From assembly GCA_963849095.1 (NCBI GenBank), contig CAWKGA010000008.1, positions 124,001-188,000 on the forward strand: 64,000 nt of DNA, in the 5' to 3' direction. Under the pieces are notes generated by a model. That model searched no databases. It was not told the DNA's origin and worked only from the letters and a program-made list of their open reading frames with translations. A program made the translations under genes and the position numbers. This DNA comes from JASHUC01 sp963849095. GTDB taxonomy: Bacteria > Pseudomonadota > Gammaproteobacteria > Steroidobacterales > Steroidobacteraceae. Positions 51,853-60,924 of the stretch are shown piece by piece (the stretch's first letter is position 1; each line of letters starts with the position of its first letter).

Positions 51853-53046
51853 ATGAGGACGAGCGCGGATCGGATCCTCACCACGCACGTGGGAAGTCTT
51901 CCCCGCTCGCGTGCCGTCACGGACGTGGTGTTCGCCCGCGAGCGGGGCGACCCAACCGACGGGGCCGCCGGCGCCGCGGTGATCGCCGCGGCCGTCAAAC
52001 ACATCGTGCTTCGCCAGGCCGAAGTCGGCATCAACGTCGCGAGCGACGGCGAGATGAGCAAGATCAGCTACGCGACGTACATCAAGGATCGGATCACCGG
52101 GTTCGACGGCGACACGCCGCGCGAGCCGGGACAGGACCTGGTCGAGTTCCCGGGCCTGCTGAAGAAGCTCGCGGACACGGGCGCGACCGCGAAGTATCGC
52201 CGGCCGCGGTGCGTCGGCGCGGTCGCCGTGAAGGACATGGGCCCTGTCGCGGCGGACATCGCGAACCTGAAATCGGCGCTGGCCGATGCGCGGGCCGCTC
52301 CACGGACCGGAACGCGCCCGGCCGAAGCGCGTCCGCTCGAGGGGTTCATGAACTCGGCGTCTCCCGGCGTCATCGCGCTCTTCCAGCCGAACGACTACTA
52401 CCGGACTCAGGATGAGTATCTCGGTGCGGTCGCGGAGGCGATGCGCGCGGAATACGAGGCGATCGTCGCCGCCGGCCTGCTGCTGCAGATCGATGCGCCG
52501 GATCTCGGCATGGGGCGCCACACGATGTACCGTAGCCGGAGCACGGAGGAATACCTGTCCCTCGCGGCGAGGCACATCGAGGTCCTGAATCACGCGCTCG
52601 AGAATGTGCCGGCCGAGCGCGTCCGGATGCACATCTGCTGGGGCAACTACGAGGGCCCGCATCATCACGACATTCCGCTCGAGCTGCTGCTGCCCGTCGT
52701 CGCCAGGGCGAAGCCCCAGGCGCTCCTGTTCGAGGCGGCCAATCCGCGCCACGCACACGAGTGGACGGTCTTCCGGGAAGCGAGAATTCCGCCGGAGAAG
52801 ATCCTGATCCCCGGAGTGGTGAGCACCACGAGCAACTACGTGGAGCACCCTCTGCTCGTCGCCGAGCGTCTGTGCCGCTTCGCGGACGTGGTCGGCGCGG
52901 AGCGGGTCATGGCGGGGACGGATTGCGGGTTCGGCACGTTCGCGGGCTTCGGACCGGTGGATCCGGATGTCGCGTTCCTCAAGCTCGCCGCGCTGGTCGA
53001 GGGTGCGGCGATTGCGAGCGGGCGGCTCTGGCGCCGATCGGCCTGA
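51853..53046 (+). CDS. MetE C-terminal-domain-like zinc alkyl/methyltransferase, copy 2
   Basis: 397 residues from ATG 51853. It opens with the same 'ILTTHVGSLPRS' and has the same zinc set: His260-x-Cys262 ('MHICWGNY'), Glu294 ('LFEAANPR') and Cys358 ('TDCGF'). The two copies differ strongly in the middle, so the duplication is not recent and the partners may have different substrates or form a heteromer. The gene lies 20 bp before the VOC gene. The same caution on function applies as for copy 1. Confidence 0.78.
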   Translation: MRTSADRILTTHVGSLPRSRAVTDVVFARERGDPTDGAAGAAVIAAAVKHIVLRQAEVGINVASDGEMSKISYATYIKDRITGFDGDTPREPGQDLVEFPGLLKKLADTGATAKYRRPRCVGAVAVKDMGPVAADIANLKSALADARAAPRTGTRPAEARPLEGFMNSASPGVIALFQPNDYYRTQDEYLGAVAEAMRAEYEAIVAAGLLLQIDAPDLGMGRHTMYRSRSTEEYLSLAARHIEVLNHALENVPAERVRMHICWGNYEGPHHHDIPLELLLPVVARAKPQALLFEAANPRHAHEWTVFREARIPPEKILIPGVVSTTSNYVEHPLLVAERLCRFADVVGAERVMAGTDCGFGTFAGFGPVDPDVAFLKLAALVEGAAIASGRLWRRSA

Positions 53047-53066
53047 CGCATCAACGGAGACTTTCT

Positions 53067-53603
53067 ATGGCAACTGCATCGAAGTTACCCAGCCGGCTGC
53101 ATCACACGGCCTACGTCTCGCGCAACCTCGAGGCGACCCGCCGGTTCTACGAGGAGATCATCGGCCTGCCGCTCCTCGCGACCTGGTGCGAGAGCGATGA
53201 GCTGTTCGGCGCGGAGCGTACCTACTGTCACTGCTTCTTCGGGCTCGCGGACGGCGGCGCGCTCGCCTTCTTCCAGTTCGCGCGCGCCGAGGACCAGGCG
53301 CTCTTCGGGCCCAAGATGCCGGACTCGCCGTTCCATCACATCGCGCTGAAGGTCGACCGGGAGACCCAGCAGGGCATCGAGCGGCGGCTCGCGGCCGCGG
53401 GCTACGAGCCCCCGGGCACCTACGTCCTGGAGCACGGGTACTGCCGCTCAGTGTACGTCACCGACCCCGACGGCATGATCTGCGAGTTCACGCTCGATCA
53501 TCCGAGCGTGGAGGCCATCAATCGAGAGCAGCTCGGCAAGGCGCACGCCGAGCTGCGCCGGTGGCTTGCCGGCGACCACACATCCAACAACACCTATCGC
53601 TGA
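53067..53603 (+). CDS. VOC-superfamily (glyoxalase/bleomycin-resistance-like) protein
   Basis: 178 residues from ATG 53067. Two beta-alpha-beta-beta-beta units are visible, each starting with a metal-type His: 'LHHTAYVSRNLEATRRFYEE' and 'PFHHIALKVD', and the second ending 'YVTDPDGMICEFTLD' with the usual Glu. Probably a metal enzyme that acts on a small ketone, diol or thiol adduct. It is the last gene of the MetE-like operon. The substrate is unknown. Confidence 0.8.
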   Translation: MATASKLPSRLHHTAYVSRNLEATRRFYEEIIGLPLLATWCESDELFGAERTYCHCFFGLADGGALAFFQFARAEDQALFGPKMPDSPFHHIALKVDRETQQGIERRLAAAGYEPPGTYVLEHGYCRSVYVTDPDGMICEFTLDHPSVEAINREQLGKAHAELRRWLAGDHTSNNTYR

Positions 53604-53718
53604 TCCGTATTGCACTGCTAGGCGCTTGCGGCTGCACTTTAATCCGCGCGCCGCTCGTAGGCGTGCGGTAGCCTCCCCCCGTCCAAGGGGATGGATAGTG
53701 TGGCGTCCAAGACACCGA

Positions 53719-53772
53719 AGCGGGGAGCAAACGCTCCCGGCTCGAACCAAGGTCCGCCGCCGGTCTTTTTTT
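53719..53772 (+). terminator. overlapping hairpins and U-run in the leader of the TonB receptor
   Basis: GGGAGC-AAAC-GCTCCC (53723-53738) and CCGGC/GCCGG (53737-53741 with 53759-53763) share bases and so exclude each other. The second is followed by TCTTTTTTT (53764-53772). The T-run is about 37 bp before the receptor ATG, too close for an intervening full promoter, so an attenuator is possible. No known riboswitch consensus was found in the 206-bp gap. Confidence 0.4.
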
Positions 53773-53809
53773 ACCCACGTCAGCTGGGTTCGGTCTGTAG
53801 GGGGAAACC

Positions 53810-56521
53810 ATGACGATCTTCGCGCGAACGGGAACGGGCGGCGCCGCGGACGGCGGAATGCTTTGGATCGCCCGGACAGCCTTGGCGTCCTGTCTTTTAC
53901 TGGCCCTGGGCGCCACTTGCACGTACGCGCAGGACCAGACTACGCAACCGGCAGCACCGGCCCAGACACAGAGCCAGTCGGAGCAGTCGGGCGCCTTGCA
54001 GGAGGTCGTTGTCACCGCGACGAGGCGCGAGCAGAACGTGCAGAACGTGCCGATCACCGTGACGGCTTTCACCACGCAAGAGCTGCAGGAAAACAACATC
54101 ACCGACGTGCATGGCCTCTCGGAGATGGCGCCGGGGGTCAACCTGGATGGCGGCTCGCCCTTCTCCGGCGACACCTCGGTGCTCTCGGCCTCGATCCGCG
54201 GCATCGGCCAGGATGACTTCGCCTTCAACCTGAACCCTGGCGTCGGCGTCTATGTCGACGGCGTGTACCTCGCCCGCACGATCGGGGCGAACCAGAACCT
54301 GCTCGACGTGGACCGGATCGAGATCCTCGAAGGGCCCCAGGGGACGCTGTTCGGAGCGAACACCATCGGCGGTGCGATCAACATCGTCACTCATACGCCC
54401 GGCGACCAGTTCAAAGTCACCGCCGTGGCGCAGGGCGGCAGCTACGACCAGCGCAACTTCGCCTTCTCCGCCGACCTGCCGATCATCGGTCACACGTTGC
54501 TGTCGTCCATCACCGTGTCCTCCCAGCAGCAGAACGGCTACCAGCAAATCATTCCGTATCCGACCAGCTCGGTCTACGGACAGACACCGTTCGTGGTCGA
54601 TCCGCAGGACGCCTATCCCAAGGCGCCGGACGAGGCGACCTACTCCGCAAATGGTGGACAGAATCTCCAGGTCATCCGCGGCAAGGTCGTCTGGAACGCG
54701 TCGGACAACTTCAAGGTGACCTTCGCCGCCGACTGGTCGCACGAGCAGCAGCCCGGCATGCCCGAAACCGTGCTCGACGTCTACAACTTCCCCGGGAACA
54801 CGTTTGCGAACCTGTATAACACCTGTATCAGCAACTCCGCGGCGACGCTCAAGACCTTCGGGTTGGGCTTGGTGTGCGGGCCGCGTGCGACAGGGACGGG
54901 TCTCGCGCCCGGCGCTGCGGCGCTGGCCGGAGCCGGGTACATCGGGGTCGGGGCCCCGGTCGGCCCCTTCAATTACGCCGACACGGGCGGAGCCACCTAC
55001 CTCGGATCCCCCGATCCGCGCCTTTACTGGAACTACGCGGCGACCGACACGGGCAACATCGACGAGAGTTACGGGGATGGCCCGAACTTCGCCCAGTACG
55101 ATGCCTTCGGCAACTCCGTCACGGTGGACTGGAACCTCAACGACCAGATGGAGCTCAAGTCCATCACGGGTTATCGGCAGATTACCTGGGACATCGGAAC
55201 GGACCTCGACGGCACGCCTGAGACCCTCCAGGAAGTGACCGACAACCAGCATCAGTGGCAGGTCTCGCAGGAATTCCAGATTCTCGGCAAGGCCCTCGAC
55301 AACAAGCTGAACTACGTGGCAGGCCTGTACTTCTTCAACGAGGGTGGCTTCGTACACGACTTCGTGCCGTTCGAGGGCCTGCTGTTCATCTATGACTACT
55401 CGAACAACATCAACAACACGGATGCGGCCGCGTTCGTCCACGTCGACTACCAGGCGACGGACAAGCTCGGCTTCACGGCCGGAGGCCGGTACACCGACAT
55501 CTGGTCCACGTTCAACGGCGGCCAGGCGGACCTCAACGGCTTTGCGTACAAGATCACGGGCTGTTATCCCTCGACCGCCTCAGCCTCTCTGATCGGTGCG
55601 CCAGCGTCCCTCACGTGCCAGCAGGCGCTCGGATTCCCCGATCCCGCGGAGCCGAACCGTTACGTGCCGAACACCACGAATTCTCAGAACTGGCGCCCAT
55701 TCGATCCGACGCTCGGGGCGCAGTACCACTTCACGGACGACATCATGGGCTACGTGAGCTGGTCGGAGGGATTCAAGCAGGGCGGCTGGACCACGCGCCT
55801 GTCCTCCGCTGTCTTGAACACCAGCGCTCTGCAGTTCGGTCCCGAGACCGACAGGACCTGGGAGCTGGGAGTGAAGTCCGAGTGGCTGGACCATCACCTG
55901 CTCGCCAACGCCGACGTTTTCGATACCAACTACAACAACATCCAGCTCAACGTTCAGACGGGAGCCTCCCCCGTCTACTTGAACGCCGGCAACGCGATCA
56001 TCAGGGGCGCCGAGCTCACCACGGATTGGGTGGTCAACAACAACTTCCAGTTCAGGTTCTGGGGCGCGTACCTCGACGACTACTACACGTACGTCAACCC
56101 GACGATCGGTATTCCGGCCTCCATTAACCCGACGACCGGGGCGCCCGACCCCGGCAATCCGCTGAGCGCGCAGCTCCCGAAGACGCCGAGATTCAAACTG
56201 GGGACCGGGCCGCAATACAGCATTCCGCTGCCGAATGCGGCGACTCTCCAGTTCAACGGGAGCTTCACCTATACGACGAAGATGTACAACGATTCGCTCA
56301 ACACTCCGCAGCTGATGCGTCCCGATACGCGTGATCTGGCGGCGGCCGTGCACTACATCTCGCCCGACGACAATTACGAGGTGGCCCTGGGCGGCACGAA
56401 TATCACGGATGACCGCTACCTCACCACGGGATCCATCAATCTCGCCGCCGGCGAGGTCGTCGGCGCCTACAATCCGCCGCGGGAGTGGTACCTCAACGTG
56501 AGGGTGAACCTCGGGAAGTAA
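53810..56521 (+). CDS. TonB-dependent outer-membrane receptor
   Basis: 903 residues. GGGGG upstream of ATG 53810. Signal peptide ('ALASCLLLALGATCTYAQ'), then a short Gln/Pro linker, a TonB-box-like 'LQEVVVTATRREQNVQNVP', the plug domain ('SIRGIGQDDF', 'VYVDGVYLARTIG', 'EILEGPQGTLFGANTIGGAINIVTH') and a C-terminal beta-barrel ending in 'NPPREWYLNVRVNLGK'. It should import a large or scarce substrate through the outer membrane. Such receptors in this group are often linked to aromatic, steroid or metal (including lanthanide) uptake; location next to a PQQ dehydrogenase locus fits either. Confidence 0.93.
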   Translation: MTIFARTGTGGAADGGMLWIARTALASCLLLALGATCTYAQDQTTQPAAPAQTQSQSEQSGALQEVVVTATRREQNVQNVPITVTAFTTQELQENNITDVHGLSEMAPGVNLDGGSPFSGDTSVLSASIRGIGQDDFAFNLNPGVGVYVDGVYLARTIGANQNLLDVDRIEILEGPQGTLFGANTIGGAINIVTHTPGDQFKVTAVAQGGSYDQRNFAFSADLPIIGHTLLSSITVSSQQQNGYQQIIPYPTSSVYGQTPFVVDPQDAYPKAPDEATYSANGGQNLQVIRGKVVWNASDNFKVTFAADWSHEQQPGMPETVLDVYNFPGNTFANLYNTCISNSAATLKTFGLGLVCGPRATGTGLAPGAAALAGAGYIGVGAPVGPFNYADTGGATYLGSPDPRLYWNYAATDTGNIDESYGDGPNFAQYDAFGNSVTVDWNLNDQMELKSITGYRQITWDIGTDLDGTPETLQEVTDNQHQWQVSQEFQILGKALDNKLNYVAGLYFFNEGGFVHDFVPFEGLLFIYDYSNNINNTDAAAFVHVDYQATDKLGFTAGGRYTDIWSTFNGGQADLNGFAYKITGCYPSTASASLIGAPASLTCQQALGFPDPAEPNRYVPNTTNSQNWRPFDPTLGAQYHFTDDIMGYVSWSEGFKQGGWTTRLSSAVLNTSALQFGPETDRTWELGVKSEWLDHHLLANADVFDTNYNNIQLNVQTGASPVYLNAGNAIIRGAELTTDWVVNNNFQFRFWGAYLDDYYTYVNPTIGIPASINPTTGAPDPGNPLSAQLPKTPRFKLGTGPQYSIPLPNAATLQFNGSFTYTTKMYNDSLNTPQLMRPDTRDLAAAVHYISPDDNYEVALGGTNITDDRYLTTGSINLAAGEVVGAYNPPREWYLNVRVNLGK

Positions 56522-56539
56522 GCGCGGGGCGCCCCGCGC
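56522..56539. terminator. 18-bp perfect GC palindrome between convergent genes
   Basis: GCGCGGGGCGCCCCGCGC begins immediately after the TonB receptor stop and lies between it and the convergent HyfB-like gene. A U-run is missing, but the stem is very stable. It may act as a bidirectional terminator. Confidence 0.45.
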
Positions 56540-56554
56540 GCGCGGAGCGCAGAT

Positions 56555-58531
56555 TCAGCGCAGGGTGAGCGCGAGGATGATGACGAGCAGGATGCCGAGC
56601 AGGGCCAGATAGAAATTGAGGTCGCCGGACTGCAGCGCGCGGAGCCGGCCGGCGATCCTCCATACGGCACGCCTGATGGGCTTGAACAGGATCGGGCCGA
56701 ATACGTCGGCGATGGCGTGCTCGAACTCCAGCTTCCGTATGAAATACCTCACCGCGCGGTGCTGGCGCGCGGTATCGACAGTCGGCCGGTAGATGAAGCT
56801 GTAGAACGTCCGCATCGCGTTGGCGAAGGTGAGCGTCGTCGTCGCCGAGCGCTGCGGATCCTCCTGGAGGCCGCCGTACCATACGGGCGCGCGACGTACC
56901 GCGTGCCGGCGCACATTGAACAGCAGCAGCAGGGGGAAGATCGCGAGAAGCGGCATCGCGATGACGAGCTTCGACGGCGAGATGAACGCGAAGGTGTCGG
57001 TGAGGGGCACGAGCAGCCAGCCGCTCACCATCTGCCGCGCCGAATGCACTCCGAACTGGGCGACGTCCGCCGCGTCGAGCCCGGCGAGCCATACCGGCAA
57101 GCCCACGGCCGTCCCGAGCACGGCGAGGCCCAGCGCCAGCACTGCAATGTCGTAGCCGGGACCGACGCGCGCGGAGCGAGGCCCATCGCCGAGCAGGCCG
57201 ATGCCGAATGCCTTGATGAATGTCGCGAGCGCCACGGCCGCGGTGAGGGCGAGTCCCGCGCCCGCGAGTGAGAGCGTCAGACGGCCGCCGAGCGATACGA
57301 GGTGAAAGCCCTGGAACACGGTCTGGAAGGTGAGCCACTCGGTCGCGAAGCCGATCTGCGGCGGCATGGCGGCGAGGCTCATCGCGGCAAACAGGGCGCC
57401 GACGCCGAAGCTCAGGTTCGTCGTGCGAAGCCAGCCGGCTTGAGCAAGCCGGTAGCTGCCCCCTGCCGCGTAGACGCCGTCGGCGGAGAGAAACATTCCT
57501 CCCTTCGCGAGAGCATGCCCGGAGAGGTGCAGCACCGCGACGGTCCACGCGAGGCCCGCGAGACCGCTCTGCCCGCCCGCGCGGAAGATGAGGCTCGCTC
57601 CGAGGCTCGCGACGGCGATCCCCGCATTCTCCGCCGAGGAGAATGAGAGCAGCCGCCGCCAGTCGTCCTGCTGGAACGCATAGAGCGCGGCGAGGATCGA
57701 CGAGAGCACCCCGACCACGGTGACGAGGACGCCGAGGCTGAGCAGCCCGGGTGCGCGCGCTGGCAGCCAGTCGGTGAGGCTCCGCGACAGTGCGAAGAAC
57801 GCGGCGTTGAGCACGACGCCGGACATGACGGCGCCGGAGGCGCCGCTGCCGCTCGCATAAGCGCCCGGAAACCACTCGTAGAACGGGAGCAGCCCGAGCT
57901 TCGCCCCGAACCCGACCAGGACGAGCACACCGATGAATCCGCGCATGCCGTCCGACAGGCTCGAGGCGCCTGCGCTGAATCCGCTGAAAGCCATGCTGCC
58001 GCCCGCGCCCTGCGCGAGCAGGAGCAGCGCGAGCAGGATCGCGACCGCGCCCACCTCGAGCAGCGCGAGCATGTAGAGCGTCGAGCGGCCGGTGTCGAGG
58101 GAGGTGTGCTCCGACACGAGCATCACCGCGCCCCCGAGGCTCATGAGCTCCCACGCGATGAGGAACGAGTAGCCGTCCTGCAGACCGAAGACACCGAGCG
58201 CGCCGAGCAGCGACAGCGAGACGCCCACCAACCATCCGCGCCGGCGCGCGCGCACGGGCGTGCACAGGGCAGCGGCGAGCGCGGCGGGGATGAGGCCGAA
58301 GGCCATGAGCCACAGCGCCTCGGGCGCGTAGTGCAGCCGCACTGCTCGATCCGCGAGGGCGATCGGCAGCGTGAGCTCGCCTCCGCCCAGCGGGAGCGCG
58401 CAGAAGGCGCCCCAGATCCCGGCGGCCGCGCCGAGCACAGCCGCCCATCGGGACGCCTGGACGGCGCCCGCCAGGGCGAGCGCGAGTGCGGCGACCCAGA
58501 GCCAGAAAGCTGCGATGAGGAGCTCAGGCAC
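56555..58531 (-). CDS. proton-pumping membrane subunit of the Ehr-type complex (HyfB/HycC, NuoL-like)
   Basis: 658 residues from GTG 58531. About 16 hydrophobic helices are seen with the antiporter-like core: 'WELMSLGGAVMLV', 'LLPFYEWFPGAYASG', a 'FQQDDWRRLLSFSSAENAG' motif (conserved Lys/Glu region of Mrp/NuoL subunits) and 'HLSGHALAKGGMFL'. It is the last gene of the operon and overlaps the preceding gene by 8 bases. It should translocate H+ or Na+ across the inner membrane. Confidence 0.9.
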   Translation of the reverse strand: MPELLIAAFWLWVAALALALAGAVQASRWAAVLGAAAGIWGAFCALPLGGGELTLPIALADRAVRLHYAPEALWLMAFGLIPAALAAALCTPVRARRRGWLVGVSLSLLGALGVFGLQDGYSFLIAWELMSLGGAVMLVSEHTSLDTGRSTLYMLALLEVGAVAILLALLLLAQGAGGSMAFSGFSAGASSLSDGMRGFIGVLVLVGFGAKLGLLPFYEWFPGAYASGSGASGAVMSGVVLNAAFFALSRSLTDWLPARAPGLLSLGVLVTVVGVLSSILAALYAFQQDDWRRLLSFSSAENAGIAVASLGASLIFRAGGQSGLAGLAWTVAVLHLSGHALAKGGMFLSADGVYAAGGSYRLAQAGWLRTTNLSFGVGALFAAMSLAAMPPQIGFATEWLTFQTVFQGFHLVSLGGRLTLSLAGAGLALTAAVALATFIKAFGIGLLGDGPRSARVGPGYDIAVLALGLAVLGTAVGLPVWLAGLDAADVAQFGVHSARQMVSGWLLVPLTDTFAFISPSKLVIAMPLLAIFPLLLLFNVRRHAVRRAPVWYGGLQEDPQRSATTTLTFANAMRTFYSFIYRPTVDTARQHRAVRYFIRKLEFEHAIADVFGPILFKPIRRAVWRIAGRLRALQSGDLNFYLALLGILLVIILALTLR

Positions 58532-59354
58532 GGTCGTCCCCCTCGACGATCCGGCCGCCGTGCACGCGCTGCGTCATCCGCTGGACGAGCATCAGCAGTG
58601 CGTGAATGATCGCCGCTGGATTCGGCGGGCAGCCCGGCAGATAGAGGTCCACCGGCAGCACCCCCTCGAGCCCGTTGCCACAGGAGTAGCCCCCGCCGTT
58701 CGTCCCACCCGACACCGCGCACGTGCCGACCGCCATGACGAAGCGCGGCTCCGGCATGGCCTCGTAAGCCGCATGGAGAGGCTCGCGCAGGGCGTAGGTC
58801 ACCGGGCCGGTGACGAGCAGCAGATCGGCGAAGCGGGGCGAGGGCGTGAAGAAGATGCCGAGACGGTGCAAATTGTAGAGCGGATTGCCGAGCGCCTGCA
58901 GCTCCGACTCGCAGCCGTTGCAGGAGCCGGCGTCGACGTGGCGGATGTGGAGGCTGCGGCCGAAGACGCGGCGGATCTCGCTCTGGAGCGCCGTGCCGTC
59001 GTCGGATGCGGTGGCGCGCGACCAGACGAGATCCTTCCGCCGCCGTACGCCGAACGCCCAGTCGCCCGACGCCGTGAAGGCCCCAGTGGGGCAGGCCTCG
59101 ACGCACATCTGGCAGACGACGCACCGGCCGTAGTCGACGTTGAGGCGTGCCTCGCCTGCGCTCTCGAGGGTAATGGCGCCGGGCAGGCAGGCGTCGACGC
59201 AGTCGCGGCAGCCGTCCTGACATTTCTGCGGGTCGAAGCGCGGCATGCCGAGGAAGCCCTCCTGGCTGTCGCGTTCCCCGGCCGGCCAGGGCACCGTGGC
59301 CTTGCCTTGCTTCAGGCCGTAGAGCGTCCAGAGGGGGATGACCTTCTTGCTCAT
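58524..59354 (-). CDS. fused 2[4Fe-4S] ferredoxin + NuoB/HyfI-like subunit
   Basis: 276 residues. The N-terminal half is an 8-Cys ferredoxin (Cys 45, 49, 52, 56 and 78, 81, 84, 88); the first cluster has an unusual CxxxCxxCxxxC spacing. The C-terminal half is NuoB/HyfI-like with 'SCNGCESE' (145, 148), 'GTCAVSGG' (212) and 'LPGCPPNP' (242), a full cluster set. In E. coli these are two genes (hyfH and hyfI), so this is a fusion. It passes electrons to the large subunit encoded just upstream. Confidence 0.9.
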   Translation of the reverse strand: MSKKVIPLWTLYGLKQGKATVPWPAGERDSQEGFLGMPRFDPQKCQDGCRDCVDACLPGAITLESAGEARLNVDYGRCVVCQMCVEACPTGAFTASGDWAFGVRRRKDLVWSRATASDDGTALQSEIRRVFGRSLHIRHVDAGSCNGCESELQALGNPLYNLHRLGIFFTPSPRFADLLLVTGPVTYALREPLHAAYEAMPEPRFVMAVGTCAVSGGTNGGGYSCGNGLEGVLPVDLYLPGCPPNPAAIIHALLMLVQRMTQRVHGGRIVEGDDRA

Positions 59355-59379
59355 GAGCGTCTCACTCGCGCTGCGTATC

Positions 59380-60924
59380 TCACCGGTCGCACCCCGCGAC
59401 GGTGAGGCCGAAGCTCGCCTCGTTGATGGCGTAGTCCATCATGTTGGTGCCGTGGACCGTGTGCGCAAACACGCGCCAGTTGGAGAAGCTCGGGGACCTC
59501 ACCTTCACCCGCGCGAGCCTCCCGTGCGCATCGAGGTGCACGGCGTAGTGCACGGACCCGCGCGGCGACTCGGCCCAACCCAGGCCCTCGCTGCCGGCCG
59601 GCGGCCGGCAATCGACGCGGCTCGCGCCCTGCGGAAGCCCCTCGAGCACATGCTGGATGAGCTCGATGCTGTTCCCGATTTCCGCGATGCGGATCTGCTG
59701 GCGTGCGCGCGCATCGCAACCGTCGCGCACGGCCACGCGCAGGGGCAGCTCGCCGTACGCCCCGTATGGCTGATCGCGCCGCATGTCGTGGTCCACGCCC
59801 GATGCGCGCTCGATCGGTCCGGTGGCTCCTTGATCGAAGGCCAGCTGCTTGCTCAGCATCCCGGTCGTGATGAGGCGGTCGAGGTGCGTCGTGGTGCTCT
59901 CGAGCATGGCGGTAAAGCCGTCGAACTCGGCCCGCAGCCGCGCGAGCGGCTCTGCGATGGTCTCGAGTCTGGGCTCCCGCTTCAGGCCGCCCGGTGAGAT
60001 GAGGCTGCGCAGGAAGCGGCTGCCGGTCGCGCGGCAGTTGATCTGCTTGGCGAGCTCCTCGAGGTAGTGGCCTTCGGCTTCCCCGACCTTGAGCGTCGTG
60101 GTGTGGCAGAGATGGCCCAGGTAGTGCAAGTGGTTGTAGAGCCGCTCGAGCTCGGCGAGCAGCGCTCGGAGCCACGCGGCGCGCGCCGGCACCTCGCATT
60201 GCGCGGCCGTTTCGAGCGCGTGGCAGTAGGCGAGCGCGTGCGCGACGCTGCCGACGCCCGACACCCGCTCGGCCAGGACCGTGCCGAGGGCGGGGGTACG
60301 CCCCTCGAAGCGCTTCTCCATCCCGCGATGCTTGAAGAAGAGCTGGGGATGGTAGTGCAGGATCCCCTCGCCGATGTAGAAGAACGTGAAGTGCGCGGAC
60401 TCGGTCACGCCGGCACGGATGGGACCGAAAGGCAGCAGCTGGACATCGGGCGCCGCGCCGCCGATCTCCGGAAGAATGTAGGGTTCAGGCAGGTAGTTGA
60501 GCGGCGCGGCGGGGCCCGGCAGGAGCGGCGGACGCGGGGCCGTTGCGCCCGGCAATAGCACCTTCGGGCGGGGCTGGGGCTGGTCCTTGAAGGTGAGGCC
60601 GCAGAGATCGGTGACTTCCCGTTCATGCCACGAGATGAGCGGCGTGATCGGCGCCAGGCTCGGCACGGGATGCCCGCCGGGCCGGCAACGCCAGACCTGT
60701 GGCACATGGCCCGCCGTCGCATGCACGACGTAGCGGAGCTCGGCGGCCGGGGTGCCGTCCGCCGCAGGCGTGGCGTCCGGATACCAGGCGTACACGAACT
60801 GCATGCGCGCGCCAGCGGCGACGGCCTCGCGGCAGCGCTGCTCGAGGCCCTCGGGCGCCACGTCTTCCACCTGGACGCCGGCCCCCGGACGCGCGCGGGC
60901 GGCGAGTTCCGCATCCCGCATCAT
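59380..60924 (-). CDS. NuoCD/HyfG-like large subunit lacking the [NiFe] ligands
   Basis: 514 residues from ATG 60924 (a second ATG is at 60921). A NuoC-like N-terminal domain ('WHEREVTDLCGLTFKDQPQPRP') is followed by a NuoD/hydrogenase-large-subunit domain ('HALAYCHALETAAQCEVP', 'LERLYNHLHYLGHL', 'SRFLRSLISPGGL'). Where hydrogenases have ERICGICSxxH this has 'ERVSGVGSVAH' (219-229), with Ser222 and Gly225 in place of two metal Cys. The C-terminus has no CxxC. It therefore cannot hold a [NiFe] centre, which identifies an Ehr (hydrogenase-related) complex. Confidence 0.9.
   Translation of the reverse strand: MMRDAELAARARPGAGVQVEDVAPEGLEQRCREAVAAGARMQFVYAWYPDATPAADGTPAAELRYVVHATAGHVPQVWRCRPGGHPVPSLAPITPLISWHEREVTDLCGLTFKDQPQPRPKVLLPGATAPRPPLLPGPAAPLNYLPEPYILPEIGGAAPDVQLLPFGPIRAGVTESAHFTFFYIGEGILHYHPQLFFKHRGMEKRFEGRTPALGTVLAERVSGVGSVAHALAYCHALETAAQCEVPARAAWLRALLAELERLYNHLHYLGHLCHTTTLKVGEAEGHYLEELAKQINCRATGSRFLRSLISPGGLKREPRLETIAEPLARLRAEFDGFTAMLESTTTHLDRLITTGMLSKQLAFDQGATGPIERASGVDHDMRRDQPYGAYGELPLRVAVRDGCDARARQQIRIAEIGNSIELIQHVLEGLPQGASRVDCRPPAGSEGLGWAESPRGSVHYAVHLDAHGRLARVKVRSPSFSNWRVFAHTVHGTNMMDYAINEASFGLTVAGCDR

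Noticed and set aside
50664..53046. Two methionine synthase (metE) genes
   Set aside because: Only the C-terminal barrel is present; the N-terminal half needed for the folate substrate is missing, so methionine synthesis is not supported.
53604..53809. Cobalamin or SAM/SAH riboswitch before the TonB receptor
   Set aside because: None of the conserved boxes of those classes is visible; only generic hairpins are seen.
59380..60924. [NiFe] hydrogenase large subunit
   Set aside because: The residues that bind nickel and iron are absent (Ser222 and Gly225 instead of Cys, no C-terminal CxxC).
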